Part shown: positions 38,554-46,368 of the stretch, piece after piece | Layout: each line of letters opens with the position of its first letter | Numbering within the stretch: the first letter of the stretch is position 1 | Origin: Isoptericola sp. | GTDB taxonomy: Bacteria; Actinomycetota; Actinomycetes; Actinomycetales; Cellulomonadaceae | Direction of reading: 5' to 3' | Assembly (NCBI GenBank): GCA_031181105.1 | Contig: JAPSLD010000003.1 | Span: forward strand, 1-46,368 | DNA: 46,368 nucleotides | Translations under genes and position numbers: made by a program | The notes under the pieces: generated by a model | What the model saw: the letters and a program-made list of their open reading frames with translations, nothing else | Databases searched by the model: none | What the model was told of the DNA's origin: nothing

Positions 38554-39773
38554 CGGGGCGCGACCAGCCCGACGTGCCGTGCGGCACCGGACCCGGTACC
38601 GGCCGGACGCCCGAGGCCCAGCAGCCGCCGGACCCGGTCGGCCTGGGCGCGCACCGCGGCGCGGTCAGCGGCGGCCGTCGCGCGCACGCGGGCGGACTCC
38701 GCCGCGTGGTCGGCGAGGATCTCGCGGACCTGCGCGACCACCAGGCCGGCGTCGTAGCCGTCGCGGTCGTGCGCCCGGCCGGCCGCCCCGTACGCGGCCA
38801 CGAGGGACGCCTGCTTGTGCCCGTAGCCCGTCGCGACGACGGGCACGCCCTCGCTGACGGCCGCCACGAGGTTGTGGTACCGCGCGGCGACCAGCACGTG
38901 GCAGCCGTCCAGGGCCCGTGCGGCGTCCTCCACCGAGCGCACGTCCGGCAGCTCGACGGCGGCGCCCGGGTCGGCCGCGCGCACCCGCCGCACGACCTCG
39001 GCGGCGACCCGGCGGTCCAGCTCCTCGCCGACGAGCACGCGCACGCGCACGCCCGCGGCGAGCAGCGCCCGGACGAGCGCCGTGCTGCGGGCCGTGTACG
39101 TCTCGCGTCCCTCGTCGCGCTCCGTGCCGCCCCAGTCCATGACGCCGACGGCGACCACGGGGTCCGTGGACGCGGAGCCGGGCACCGGCGGCTGGGTGAC
39201 CGGCTCGCGGCCGAGCACGAGGTCGGGCACCACGGGAGCGGGCCGCCGGACGCCCAGCGCGGCCACCGCGCGCGCCGACCGGGCGTCGCGCACCGTGAGC
39301 ACGTCGGCCCAGGCGAGCGCGCGCCCCAGCAGGAGGCGCACCCCCGGGGTGCCGAGGTCGTCCACGCCGACGCTCAGCAGCAGCAGCGGGCGGCGCAGCG
39401 CGCGTGCCCACGCCGCCAGCCAGAACAGCGAGAAGGGGATGCCGCGCGGACGCACGCCCTGCCCCTCGAAGATCCCCGTGCCCGGCACCACGACCGCGTC
39501 GACGGACCGCACGGTCCGGCCCAGGTGCACCACGTCGGCCACGCGCCCGGCGAGCCCCCGGGCCCCGCGCCGGGGCGCGGACGGGTGGCGGATGTCGACC
39601 GCCGGGACCGCGTGGGCGGCCGCGACCACGTCCGGCAGCTGCGCGACGGCCAGCGGCACGGCGCCGGTGCCCTCGAGCAGCCGCAGCCCGGCGTCCAGCG
39701 ACGCCTCGTTGCCGTGGTTCCCGACGCCGGTCTCGCCGAAGAACGCCACCCGGCGCACCGGTCGGGACCTCAT
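38550..39773 (-). CDS. Polysaccharide pyruvyl transferase family protein
   Basis: RVAFFGETGVGNHGNEASLDAGLRLL...VVPGTGIFEGQG...VVATGYGHKQASLV. Confidence 0.88.
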   Translation of the reverse strand: MRSRPVRRVAFFGETGVGNHGNEASLDAGLRLLEGTGAVPLAVAQLPDVVAAAHAVPAVDIRHPSAPRRGARGLAGRVADVVHLGRTVRSVDAVVVPGTGIFEGQGVRPRGIPFSLFWLAAWARALRRPLLLLSVGVDDLGTPGVRLLLGRALAWADVLTVRDARSARAVAALGVRRPAPVVPDLVLGREPVTQPPVPGSASTDPVVAVGVMDWGGTERDEGRETYTARSTALVRALLAAGVRVRVLVGEELDRRVAAEVVRRVRAADPGAAVELPDVRSVEDAARALDGCHVLVAARYHNLVAAVSEGVPVVATGYGHKQASLVAAYGAAGRAHDRDGYDAGLVVAQVREILADHAAESARVRATAAADRAAVRAQADRVRRLLGLGRPAGTGSGAARHVGLVAPR

Positions 39774-40678
39774 CGCCCGCTCCGCACCAGCCCGGCGTCC
39801 CACGGCAGCCGCGCCACGTCGCCCGCGATCGTGCGCCAGCCGGGCACGGTCCACCGGCCCAGCACGGTGGCGGCGCAGCGGGCGCGCTCGGCGGGGTCGA
39901 GCGGCGCGGCGGCGACCGCGCGCAGCAGCAGCGACGTGGACCGCGAGTACGGGAAGAGGGTGCGCGGGCGGTCGGGGTCGACCCAGGCCGCCTCGGAGGC
40001 GCGGTCGCCCCCGTGCCGCTCGGGGTGCTGCCGGATCCCCAGCAGCCCGCGCTCGGGCACCACCGGCAGCCGGCCGCGCATCGCGAGCGCGGCGGGGAGC
40101 ACCATCTCCCCCGCGGTCGAGACGGTCACGCCCCCGACCGCGCGGAGGACCGCGGTCCGCACGACGCCGAACTGGACCTGCCCGACCATGCGCCGCAGGA
40201 CCGCGCCGAGCCGCCGGTGCGGCGCGGTCGACGTGAGCCCGGACGCGAGGTCGGGGTCGCCGTCGCCGTGCTCGCCGACCTCGCGCCCGCCGGCGTCGAC
40301 GAGGACGACGCGCGGGACCGCGCACACCGCCTCCTCGCCCGCGGCGTCGAGCACCTCGACGCTGCGCCGCAGCCACGCGGGGTCGCGCACGTCGTCGTGG
40401 TACGCCCAGGCGAACAGCGGCGAGCGCGCCCGCTCGAGGAGCCAGTTGGAGTTGTGCGCGCCGCCCACGTTGCGCGGGTGCCGCACGTAGGTGAACCGCG
40501 GGTCGGCGCCGGCCACGGCGCGCGCGATCTCGCCGGTCGCGTCGGTGGACGCGTTGTCCGCGACGACGACGGCGAAGTCGTCGTAGTCCTGCGCCTGCAG
40601 CGCGGCGAGCGCGGCCTCGAGGTAGCGCTCGCCGTCGTGCACCGGCACGCCGACCGTCACGCGGGGCACGGCCGTCAT
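39770..40678 (-). CDS. Glycosyltransferase family 2
   Basis: RVTVGVPVHDGERYLEAALAALQAQDYDDFAVVVADNASTDATGEIARA. Confidence 0.92.
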   Translation of the reverse strand: MTAVPRVTVGVPVHDGERYLEAALAALQAQDYDDFAVVVADNASTDATGEIARAVAGADPRFTYVRHPRNVGGAHNSNWLLERARSPLFAWAYHDDVRDPAWLRRSVEVLDAAGEEAVCAVPRVVLVDAGGREVGEHGDGDPDLASGLTSTAPHRRLGAVLRRMVGQVQFGVVRTAVLRAVGGVTVSTAGEMVLPAALAMRGRLPVVPERGLLGIRQHPERHGGDRASEAAWVDPDRPRTLFPYSRSTSLLLRAVAAAPLDPAERARCAATVLGRWTVPGWRTIAGDVARLPWDAGLVRSGR

Positions 40679-42057
40679 GGCGTGCTCCCCACGGTCGTGC
40701 GCGCGCGGTCCGGCGCCGGCGACCGGCCGGCACCGAGGCCGAGCGCCTGGACCAGGCGGTCCGCCTCGGCGTGCACGGTCGCGTGCGCCTCGCGGCACGC
40801 GGCGTCGAGCTGCCGGGTCAGGCGGTCGGCGTCCGCGTGCGCGGCGCGGACGAGCGCGAGGACGCGGTCGACGTCGACGTCGTCGATGGGCACCACGTAC
40901 TCCGCGGCGCCGAGGCGGCGCATGAGCGCGGCGTCCTTGTCGGCGTGGCTGAGGGCCACGACCGGGCGCCGGGCCAGGCCCGCGGCCACCAGCAGGTGGA
41001 AGCGGCTCGCGACCACGACGTCGGCCGCGGCGACCCGCTCGAGGAGCGCGTCGAAGCCGCCGGTCTCGTCGTGCACCGCCACGGGCGTCGCGACGCCCGG
41101 GTCGGCCGGGTCGTCCGGGTCGCCGGCCGCGACCGCCGCCAGGACCGACGCGACCGGCGAGCGGTCGGCCGCGTCCGCGGCGAGCAGCTCGACCTCGGCA
41201 CCCGCACGCAGCAGCGCCCGCACGAGCGCCGCGGTCCGGCGCTCGTAGCGCTCCCGCAGCAGCCGCCCGCGCGGGCCCGGGCCGGCGTCGTGGTCGATGA
41301 CGGCGACCGCCACCCGGCGCGGCCCGTCCGTCGCCGGGCGCGGGTCCTGCGCCGCGTGCGTCGCCGGGCGGGCGGGCGGGTCGACCGCCTCCGGCCGGCT
41401 CAGCACCGCGTCGTGCGCGACCGGGTCGGCGTGCAGCCCCGGCCAGGGCAGGGCGTCCCGGGTCTCCGCGTTGCGGTACGAGCGGTACCGGGTGCCCAGG
41501 GCCGCGAGGACGGCCGTCCAGGCGGGCACCCGGTGCGCGTAGGTGCTGCCGCCCACGGCGAACCACGCCGTCGTGGTCCCCCGCAGGCGGCAGGCCAGGG
41601 ACACGAGCACCAGCCACACGAGCACCCCGCCGGGTGCCCGCTGCCGGGCTCGTTCGAGCACCCCCGTGCCGGGCACGACGACGGCGTCGAGGTCGCCGGC
41701 GAGCCGCACGAGGTGGACGAGGTCGGCCGCCTTGCCGACGAGCTGGGCCGGCACGCCGTGGCGTCCTGCCGCCCGCAGCCGCCGCGAGACGCCCGACGTC
41801 AGCGGCGCCGTCTCGTCGAACACCGCACCCTTCGACACGGCGCCCTCCGGCACCGCGCCCGCCGGCGCCGAGCCGGGGACGCCGACGTCCCGGCCGACGG
41901 CGACGATGCGCACACCCGGGACGCGCTCGCGCAGCAGCGCGGCCACGGCCGCGAACGACGCGTCGTTGCCCACGCTGCCCACGCCGACCTCCCCGAGGAG
42001 CGCGACGCGCGGCGCCGGGCGAGCCGTCCGGCGGGGCGTCCGGCGAGAACCGTTCAC
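40675..42057 (-). CDS. Polysaccharide pyruvyl transferase family protein (second copy)
   Basis: RVALLGEVGVGSVGNDASFAAVAALLRERVPGVRIVAVGRD...VVPGTGVLERARQ...VVALSHADKDAALM. Confidence 0.85.
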   Translation of the reverse strand: MNGSRRTPRRTARPAPRVALLGEVGVGSVGNDASFAAVAALLRERVPGVRIVAVGRDVGVPGSAPAGAVPEGAVSKGAVFDETAPLTSGVSRRLRAAGRHGVPAQLVGKAADLVHLVRLAGDLDAVVVPGTGVLERARQRAPGGVLVWLVLVSLACRLRGTTTAWFAVGGSTYAHRVPAWTAVLAALGTRYRSYRNAETRDALPWPGLHADPVAHDAVLSRPEAVDPPARPATHAAQDPRPATDGPRRVAVAVIDHDAGPGPRGRLLRERYERRTAALVRALLRAGAEVELLAADAADRSPVASVLAAVAAGDPDDPADPGVATPVAVHDETGGFDALLERVAAADVVVASRFHLLVAAGLARRPVVALSHADKDAALMRRLGAAEYVVPIDDVDVDRVLALVRAAHADADRLTRQLDAACREAHATVHAEADRLVQALGLGAGRSPAPDRARTTVGSTP

Positions 42058-42716
42058 GACGCTCCCCCGGCCGGGCCGACGTCCAGGCGCAGCTTGCGCA
42101 CGGTGAACCCCTCGGCGTAGCGCGAGCGGCACTCCATGCCCCGCACGCGCATCAGCCCGAGGAACATCTCGTCGTCCCACCAGTCGCGCCCGACCTGGGA
42201 GGGGTAGTGCTTCGTGAGCAGCTCGACCTTGCGGCGGGCGCGCTCCGGCTCGACGGGCACGTACGTCGTCACGCGGCGCAGGTCGCCGTCCCACTTCGGG
42301 ATCTCGTACTCCAGCACGAGGGCGTCCCGCCACACGGTGGGCACGAGCTCGCCCAGGAGACGGTGGTCCTGGTGCGCGTCCTCGCGGCTCGGGGCGAGCA
42401 CCAGGTCCGGCGGGTCGTCGGCGAGGTCCCGGGCGAGCTCCTCGAGCGCGGCCTTGACCTCGCCCCAGTGCGCGGGCAGGCGCCCGTCCGGCAGCGACCA
42501 GGAGCGGCTGCCCGCTCCCGGGCAGAACGCCTGCGCGGCCGCCTCGGCCTCCGCGCGACGCTCCGGGACGCCGGTCAGCGTGGCGAACGTCGCGCGCACG
42601 CCGCCGCGGGCGCCGAGCTCGAGCAGCGTGCCGCCGCACGCGATCTCGACGTCGTCGGGGTGCGCGGCGACGCACAGCAGCCGGACGTCGCCGGACGGCA
42701 GGGCGAGGCCGATCAC
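42054..42716 (-). CDS. PIG-L family deacetylase
   Basis: VRLLCVAAHPDDVEIACGGTLLELGARGG...APSREDAHQDHRLLGELVPTVW. Confidence 0.93.
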   Translation of the reverse strand: MIGLALPSGDVRLLCVAAHPDDVEIACGGTLLELGARGGVRATFATLTGVPERRAEAEAAAQAFCPGAGSRSWSLPDGRLPAHWGEVKAALEELARDLADDPPDLVLAPSREDAHQDHRLLGELVPTVWRDALVLEYEIPKWDGDLRRVTTYVPVEPERARRKVELLTKHYPSQVGRDWWDDEMFLGLMRVRGMECRSRYAEGFTVRKLRLDVGPAGGAS

Positions 42717-43558
42717 GGCACCACGGCCGGGAGCCCGACCTCGGGCGCGACGAGCGCCGGCGGGTCCGGCAGGGTGCCGGGCTCGTGCTCCCACACCGCC
42801 CACGGGGGCCGACCGCCGAGGTAGAGCTTCTCGAGCTCGGTGCGCTCCTTGAGCGTGTCCATCGGCGCCCAGAACCCGTCGTAGCGCACCGCGCGGAACC
42901 GCCCGGCCCGGGCCGCGCGCACGCAGCCGTCCATGACGAGGTCGTCGCCCTCCTCGAGGTAGTCGAAGATGTCCTGGCGCAGCACGAAGTACCCGCCGTT
43001 GATGCGCATCTCCATGTCCGCCACGGGCTCGATGTCACGCAGGTGCCCGTCGGCGCCGATCCGCACCACGTGGAACGAGTCCTGCGGGTCGACGGCGAGC
43101 AGCGAGCCGACGTCGTCCGTGGCGAGGAAGTCGTCGATGATCTGGTTCATCGGCGCGTCGGTCAGCACGTCCCCGTAGTTGGCGAGGAAGACGTCGTCGT
43201 CGTCGAGGAAGCGGCGCACGCGGCGCAGGCGCTCGCCGATGGCGGTGTCGATCCCGGTGTCGACGAACGTGATGCGCCACTCGCTCACGTCGGTGGAGAG
43301 CAGCTCGACCTCGCGGCAGCCCTTGGACAGCACGAAGTCGTTGGTGTGGGTCTCCTGGTAGTTCAGGAAGTAGTCCTTGACCGCGCTCGCGCCGTACCCG
43401 AGGCAGAGCACGAACTCCGTGTGCCCGAAGTGCGCGTAGTACTTCATGATGTGCCACAGCACGGGCCGGGACCCGATGGGCGTCATGGGCTTGGGCAGCG
43501 ACTCCGGCCCGGACCGGATGCGCATGCCGAGCCCGCCGCAGAACAGCACGACCTTCAC
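42713..43558 (-). CDS. rfbF: Glucose-1-phosphate cytidylyltransferase-like nucleotidyltransferase
   Basis: VVLFCGGLGMRIRSGPESLPKPMTPIGSRPVLWHIMKYYAHFGHTEFVLCLGYGASAVKDYFLNY. Confidence 0.9.
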   Translation of the reverse strand: MKVVLFCGGLGMRIRSGPESLPKPMTPIGSRPVLWHIMKYYAHFGHTEFVLCLGYGASAVKDYFLNYQETHTNDFVLSKGCREVELLSTDVSEWRITFVDTGIDTAIGERLRRVRRFLDDDDVFLANYGDVLTDAPMNQIIDDFLATDDVGSLLAVDPQDSFHVVRIGADGHLRDIEPVADMEMRINGGYFVLRQDIFDYLEEGDDLVMDGCVRAARAGRFRAVRYDGFWAPMDTLKERTELEKLYLGGRPPWAVWEHEPGTLPDPPALVAPEVGLPAVVP

Positions 43559-44964
43559 GGGGTCACCTCCAGGGTGGCGTCGGGGAGCCGGCGCGGCGCC
43601 GCGCGCTCGCGCATCGCGGGCGCCACGGGGCGACCGCGCAGGAGTCCGTCGGTGGTCCCGGCGTCGAGCGCGCGGGCGTAGACGGCCATCGCGCCGCGCG
43701 CGGCCTCCACGGTCAGCTCGATGTCGGCGTCGGTGTGGGCGGCCGAGATCACGAGGGACTGGGCCAGCACGCCGCGCTCGAGCAGCTCCTGGATGAACAG
43801 GGTGCGGAACGCCTGCGACGGGTTGCCCTCGTGGTCGCGCGTGCCGAACACGAGGCACGACGGCCGCCCGAGGATCGGGACGTGCTCGGCCACCCCGGCC
43901 TCGGCGGCCGCCTCCTGCAGGCCCGCCCGGAGCTTGGTGCCCTGCGCCTCCATGATCCCGACGACGTCGCGCTCGGCGTACGCGTCCGCGACCGCGAGGT
44001 AGGCGGCCAGGCCCGTGGTCTCCGCGCCGTGGGTCGTCGACAGCAGGAAGGGCCGGGACGCGTCGGTGTCCAGTCCGCCCGGGCGCATGAGGTCGGCCCG
44101 GCCGACGAGCGCGGAGACCGAGAAGCCGTTGCCCAGCGCCTTGCCCCAGGTCGACAGGTCGGGCCGCACGCCGTACACCGACTGCGCGCCGCCCGCGGCC
44201 CAGCGCATGCCGGTGATCATCTCGTCGAAGACGAGCACGAAGCCGTCGCGGTCGGCCAGCTCGCGCAGGCCCTCCAGGAACCCGGGTGCCGGCTCGGCGG
44301 TCGCGGTGGCCTGCTCGAGGATGAGGGCCGCGATGCGCCCGGGGTACCGGTCGAGCAGCTCGCGCACCGAGTCGAGCTCGTTGTAGCGGAACCCGACCGT
44401 GAGCTCGCGGTGGGGCTCCGGGATGCCGGCCCGCATCGCCGTGGTCCCGACGAACCAGTCGTCGGTCGAGAAGAACGGCTGCGTGGCGCAGACGGCGACC
44501 ATGTCGCGGCCGGTCGCGGCGCGCGCGAGCTTGATCGCGGCGGTCGTCACGTCCGAGCCGTTCTTGGCGAACTTCACCATCTCCGCGCCCGGCACCTGGT
44601 CGACGAGGCGCTCCGCGGCCTGCAGCTCGAGCACGGTCGGGCGCGAGAAGTTCACGCCGTCCTGCGCGGCGCGCACGACGGCGTCGACCACGGGGCGGTA
44701 CCCGTGCCCGAGCGTCACGGCGCGCAGGCCCATGCCGTACTCGACGAGCTCGTTGCCGTCGAGGTCGTGGACGCGGGCCCCGGCCCCGCGCACGAGCACG
44801 GGCGCCATGTTCTCCGGGTACTGGTCGGATCCGCGGGCGTAGGTGTGCGCCCCGCCCGGGACGAGCTCGTGCAGTCGGGCCTGCGCCGCCGCCGAGGCGG
44901 CGAAGGTCCGGCGCGGGGTCGCGGCCGCGGAGGCCGTGCCGGTGGGGGCGAGCTGTGGGGTCAT
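43555..44964 (-). CDS. Class III aminotransferase (glutamate-1-semialdehyde aminomutase-like)
   Basis: LVPGGAHTYARGSDQYPENMAPVLVRGAGARVHDLDGNELVEYGMGL...FVLVFDEMITGMRW...STWGKALGNGFSVSALVGR. Confidence 0.92.
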   Translation of the reverse strand: MTPQLAPTGTASAAATPRRTFAASAAAQARLHELVPGGAHTYARGSDQYPENMAPVLVRGAGARVHDLDGNELVEYGMGLRAVTLGHGYRPVVDAVVRAAQDGVNFSRPTVLELQAAERLVDQVPGAEMVKFAKNGSDVTTAAIKLARAATGRDMVAVCATQPFFSTDDWFVGTTAMRAGIPEPHRELTVGFRYNELDSVRELLDRYPGRIAALILEQATATAEPAPGFLEGLRELADRDGFVLVFDEMITGMRWAAGGAQSVYGVRPDLSTWGKALGNGFSVSALVGRADLMRPGGLDTDASRPFLLSTTHGAETTGLAAYLAVADAYAERDVVGIMEAQGTKLRAGLQEAAAEAGVAEHVPILGRPSCLVFGTRDHEGNPSQAFRTLFIQELLERGVLAQSLVISAAHTDADIELTVEAARGAMAVYARALDAGTTDGLLRGRPVAPAMRERAAPRRLPDATLEVTP

Positions 44965-45010
44965 GCGTTCCTCCCGGCGCCGGGCGGGCGGGACGCCCGC
45001 GGGCACTGCC

Positions 45011-45133
45011 AGTCTGTGATCGGCCGCGCGCGCCGCGGAAGGCGGATCGCGCCAGTTCACCCGGCTCACGGGGGCCCGGACGGCGATTTCATCCGCTCGG
45101 CCGGTGCCGGGTCTCGCCGGGCGTCCCTAGCGT
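45011..45133. promoter_or_regulatory. Cluster element site E: TTCACCCGG (45056) and TTCATCCG (45088) between divergent aminotransferase and epimerase genes
   Basis: 32-nt spacing; minus-strand -10 CAGACT (45016-45011) 40 nt from proximal repeat; plus-strand -10 TAGCGT 45128-45133. Confidence 0.7.
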
Positions 45134-45140
45134 GGCCGGT

Positions 45141-45689
45141 ATGAAGATCATCGAGACGTCGATCCCCGGGCTGCTCGTCTTCGAGCCGACCCCGCACCGC
45201 GACGAGCGCGGCTACTTCACGCGCACGTTCGACGTCGAGGTCGTGGCGAGCGCCGGCATCGACCCCACGGGTTTCAAGCAGGAGAACCAGTCACGCTCCT
45301 ACCAGGGCGTCGTGCGCGGGCTGCACGGCCGGTCGAACAAGGGCGAGGCGAAGCTCGTGCGCTGCGCGCACGGCGCGGTGCTCGACGTCGCGATCGACGC
45401 CCGCCCCGACTCCCCCACGTTCGGGCGCATGGAGACGTTCCTGCTCGACGACCAGCTGTGCCGCCAGGTCTACATCCCGCGCGGGTTCCTGCACGGCTAC
45501 CAGGCGCTGACCTCGATGACCGACTTCGTGTACCGCATGGACGACTTCTACGGGCCGACGGAGGACCTCACGGTGCGCTACGACGACCCGGAGCTGGCCG
45601 TGCCGTGGCCGGCGCCCGTGACGATCGTCAGCGAGCGCGACCGGAACGCCATGAGCTGGGCGCAGTACCGCGCCGGCGTCGGACGCTGA
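45141..45689 (+). CDS. dTDP-4-dehydrorhamnose 3,5-epimerase family (RmlC-like)
   Basis: IPGLLVFEPTPHRDERGYFTRTFD...FKQENQSRSYQGVVRGLHGRSNKGEAKLVRCAHGAVLDVAID...YIPRGFLHGYQAL. Confidence 0.93.
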   Translation: MKIIETSIPGLLVFEPTPHRDERGYFTRTFDVEVVASAGIDPTGFKQENQSRSYQGVVRGLHGRSNKGEAKLVRCAHGAVLDVAIDARPDSPTFGRMETFLLDDQLCRQVYIPRGFLHGYQALTSMTDFVYRMDDFYGPTEDLTVRYDDPELAVPWPAPVTIVSERDRNAMSWAQYRAGVGR

Positions 45690-45738
45690 CGGCGGGGCAC
45701 CCGCCGCTGGCGGCGGGCACCCGCGTGCGGCGGCCGGG

Positions 45739-46368
45739 CTACGCCCGCTGCGGCTCGACCTCGCGCGGCATCGGGTCGAGGACGACCCAGCGGCCGCCGG
45801 CCGCCTCGATCTCGGGCAGCGCCGCCCGTACCTCGGCCAGCAGGTCGGGCACGAACAGCAGCACGCGGTCGGGCCGCAGCGCCACGAGGTCGGCGGGCGA
45901 GACGATCGGGATCCGGTTGCCCGGCATGGTCCGCCCGTGCTTGGCGACCGAGGCGTCCGCGACCGCCACGACCTCGTCGGACGTGATGTGCGCGCAGCGC
46001 AGGAGCGCCGAGGTGCGCGACGCCGCGCCGTAGCCCGCCACCCGCAGGCCCGCCGCGGTGGCGGAGCGCAGGTACGCCTCGATCGCCGCGACGGACTCCT
46101 CGAGGGCCGCGCCGAGCGAGGCCACGCGCGCGGGCGATGTGATGCCCTCGGCGAGCTCGCGGTCGACCGTCGCGGTCACGTCCGGGTGCTGGCCGGCGGC
46201 GGCCGCGGGCGAACCCTCCTTGGCGAAGGCGAGCAGGACGGTGCCGCCGTACAGCGGGTACTCCCAGCACCCGACCGCCACGAGCCCCAGCTCGCGGCCC
46301 ATCGCGACGAGCACGGGGGTCGAGTAGTACGCGAAGTGGCCGTGCCGCAGCGCGTTCCAGATGCCCGA
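45739..46368 (-). CDS. SAM-dependent sugar C-methyltransferase, C-terminal part; continues beyond window
   Basis: SGIWNALRHGHFAYYSTPVLVAMGRELG...VAGYGAASRTSALL...VADASVAKHGRTMPGNRIPIVSPADL; frame open to window edge. Confidence 0.85.
   Translation of the reverse strand, partial: SGIWNALRHGHFAYYSTPVLVAMGRELGLVAVGCWEYPLYGGTVLLAFAKEGSPAAAAGQHPDVTATVDRELAEGITSPARVASLGAALEESVAAIEAYLRSATAAGLRVAGYGAASRTSALLRCAHITSDEVVAVADASVAKHGRTMPGNRIPIVSPADLVALRPDRVLLFVPDLLAEVRAALPEIEAAGGRWVVLDPMPREVEPQRA

Overview
High-GC actinobacterial chromosomal window (Cellulomonadaceae/Micrococcales-like by gene content and synteny; inference only). Left half (1-22.4 kb) is mostly conserved core: GH15 C-terminus, cystathionine beta-synthase, Bax1/YccA, an ABC exporter, a winged-helix regulator, a tandem clpP pair with a PopR-like XRE regulator, a LysR/EamA pair, a tRNA, NDH-2, ppx-DUF501-ftsB-eno, LhgO and mfd. 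Right half (22.5-46.4 kb) is an accessory locus. It interleaves lasso-peptide-class RiPP machinery (a small unlisted precursor ORF at 23792-23971, an Asn-synthetase-like cyclase, ABC exporter, PqqD/RRE protein, B2 protease, HprK-like kinase, nucleotidyltransferase) with a surface-glycan locus (several glycosyltransferases, WbsX, Wzm/Wzt-type ABC transporter, two pyruvyltransferases, PIG-L deacetylase, CDP-sugar genes). Main observations: (1) the precursor has a perfectly spaced lasso leader motif (YxxPxI-x3-G-x5-T) but no Asp/Glu at core positions 7-9, and it ends in Ser next to an HprK-like kinase; (2) five intergenic regions of this locus share a paired TTCACCC/GGGTGAA element placed 39-40 bp from a putative -10, joining RiPP and glycan genes in one apparent regulon; (3) PopR-box-like palindromes (TCTGCC-N3-GGCAGA) lie upstream of both the clpP pair and a regulator ending in LAA; (4) a class I tRNA has a UAA anticodon and overlaps the 3' end of lysR; (5) two 20-bp-period GCTACCTCGGCG arrays, one ending in a perfect terminator hairpin.
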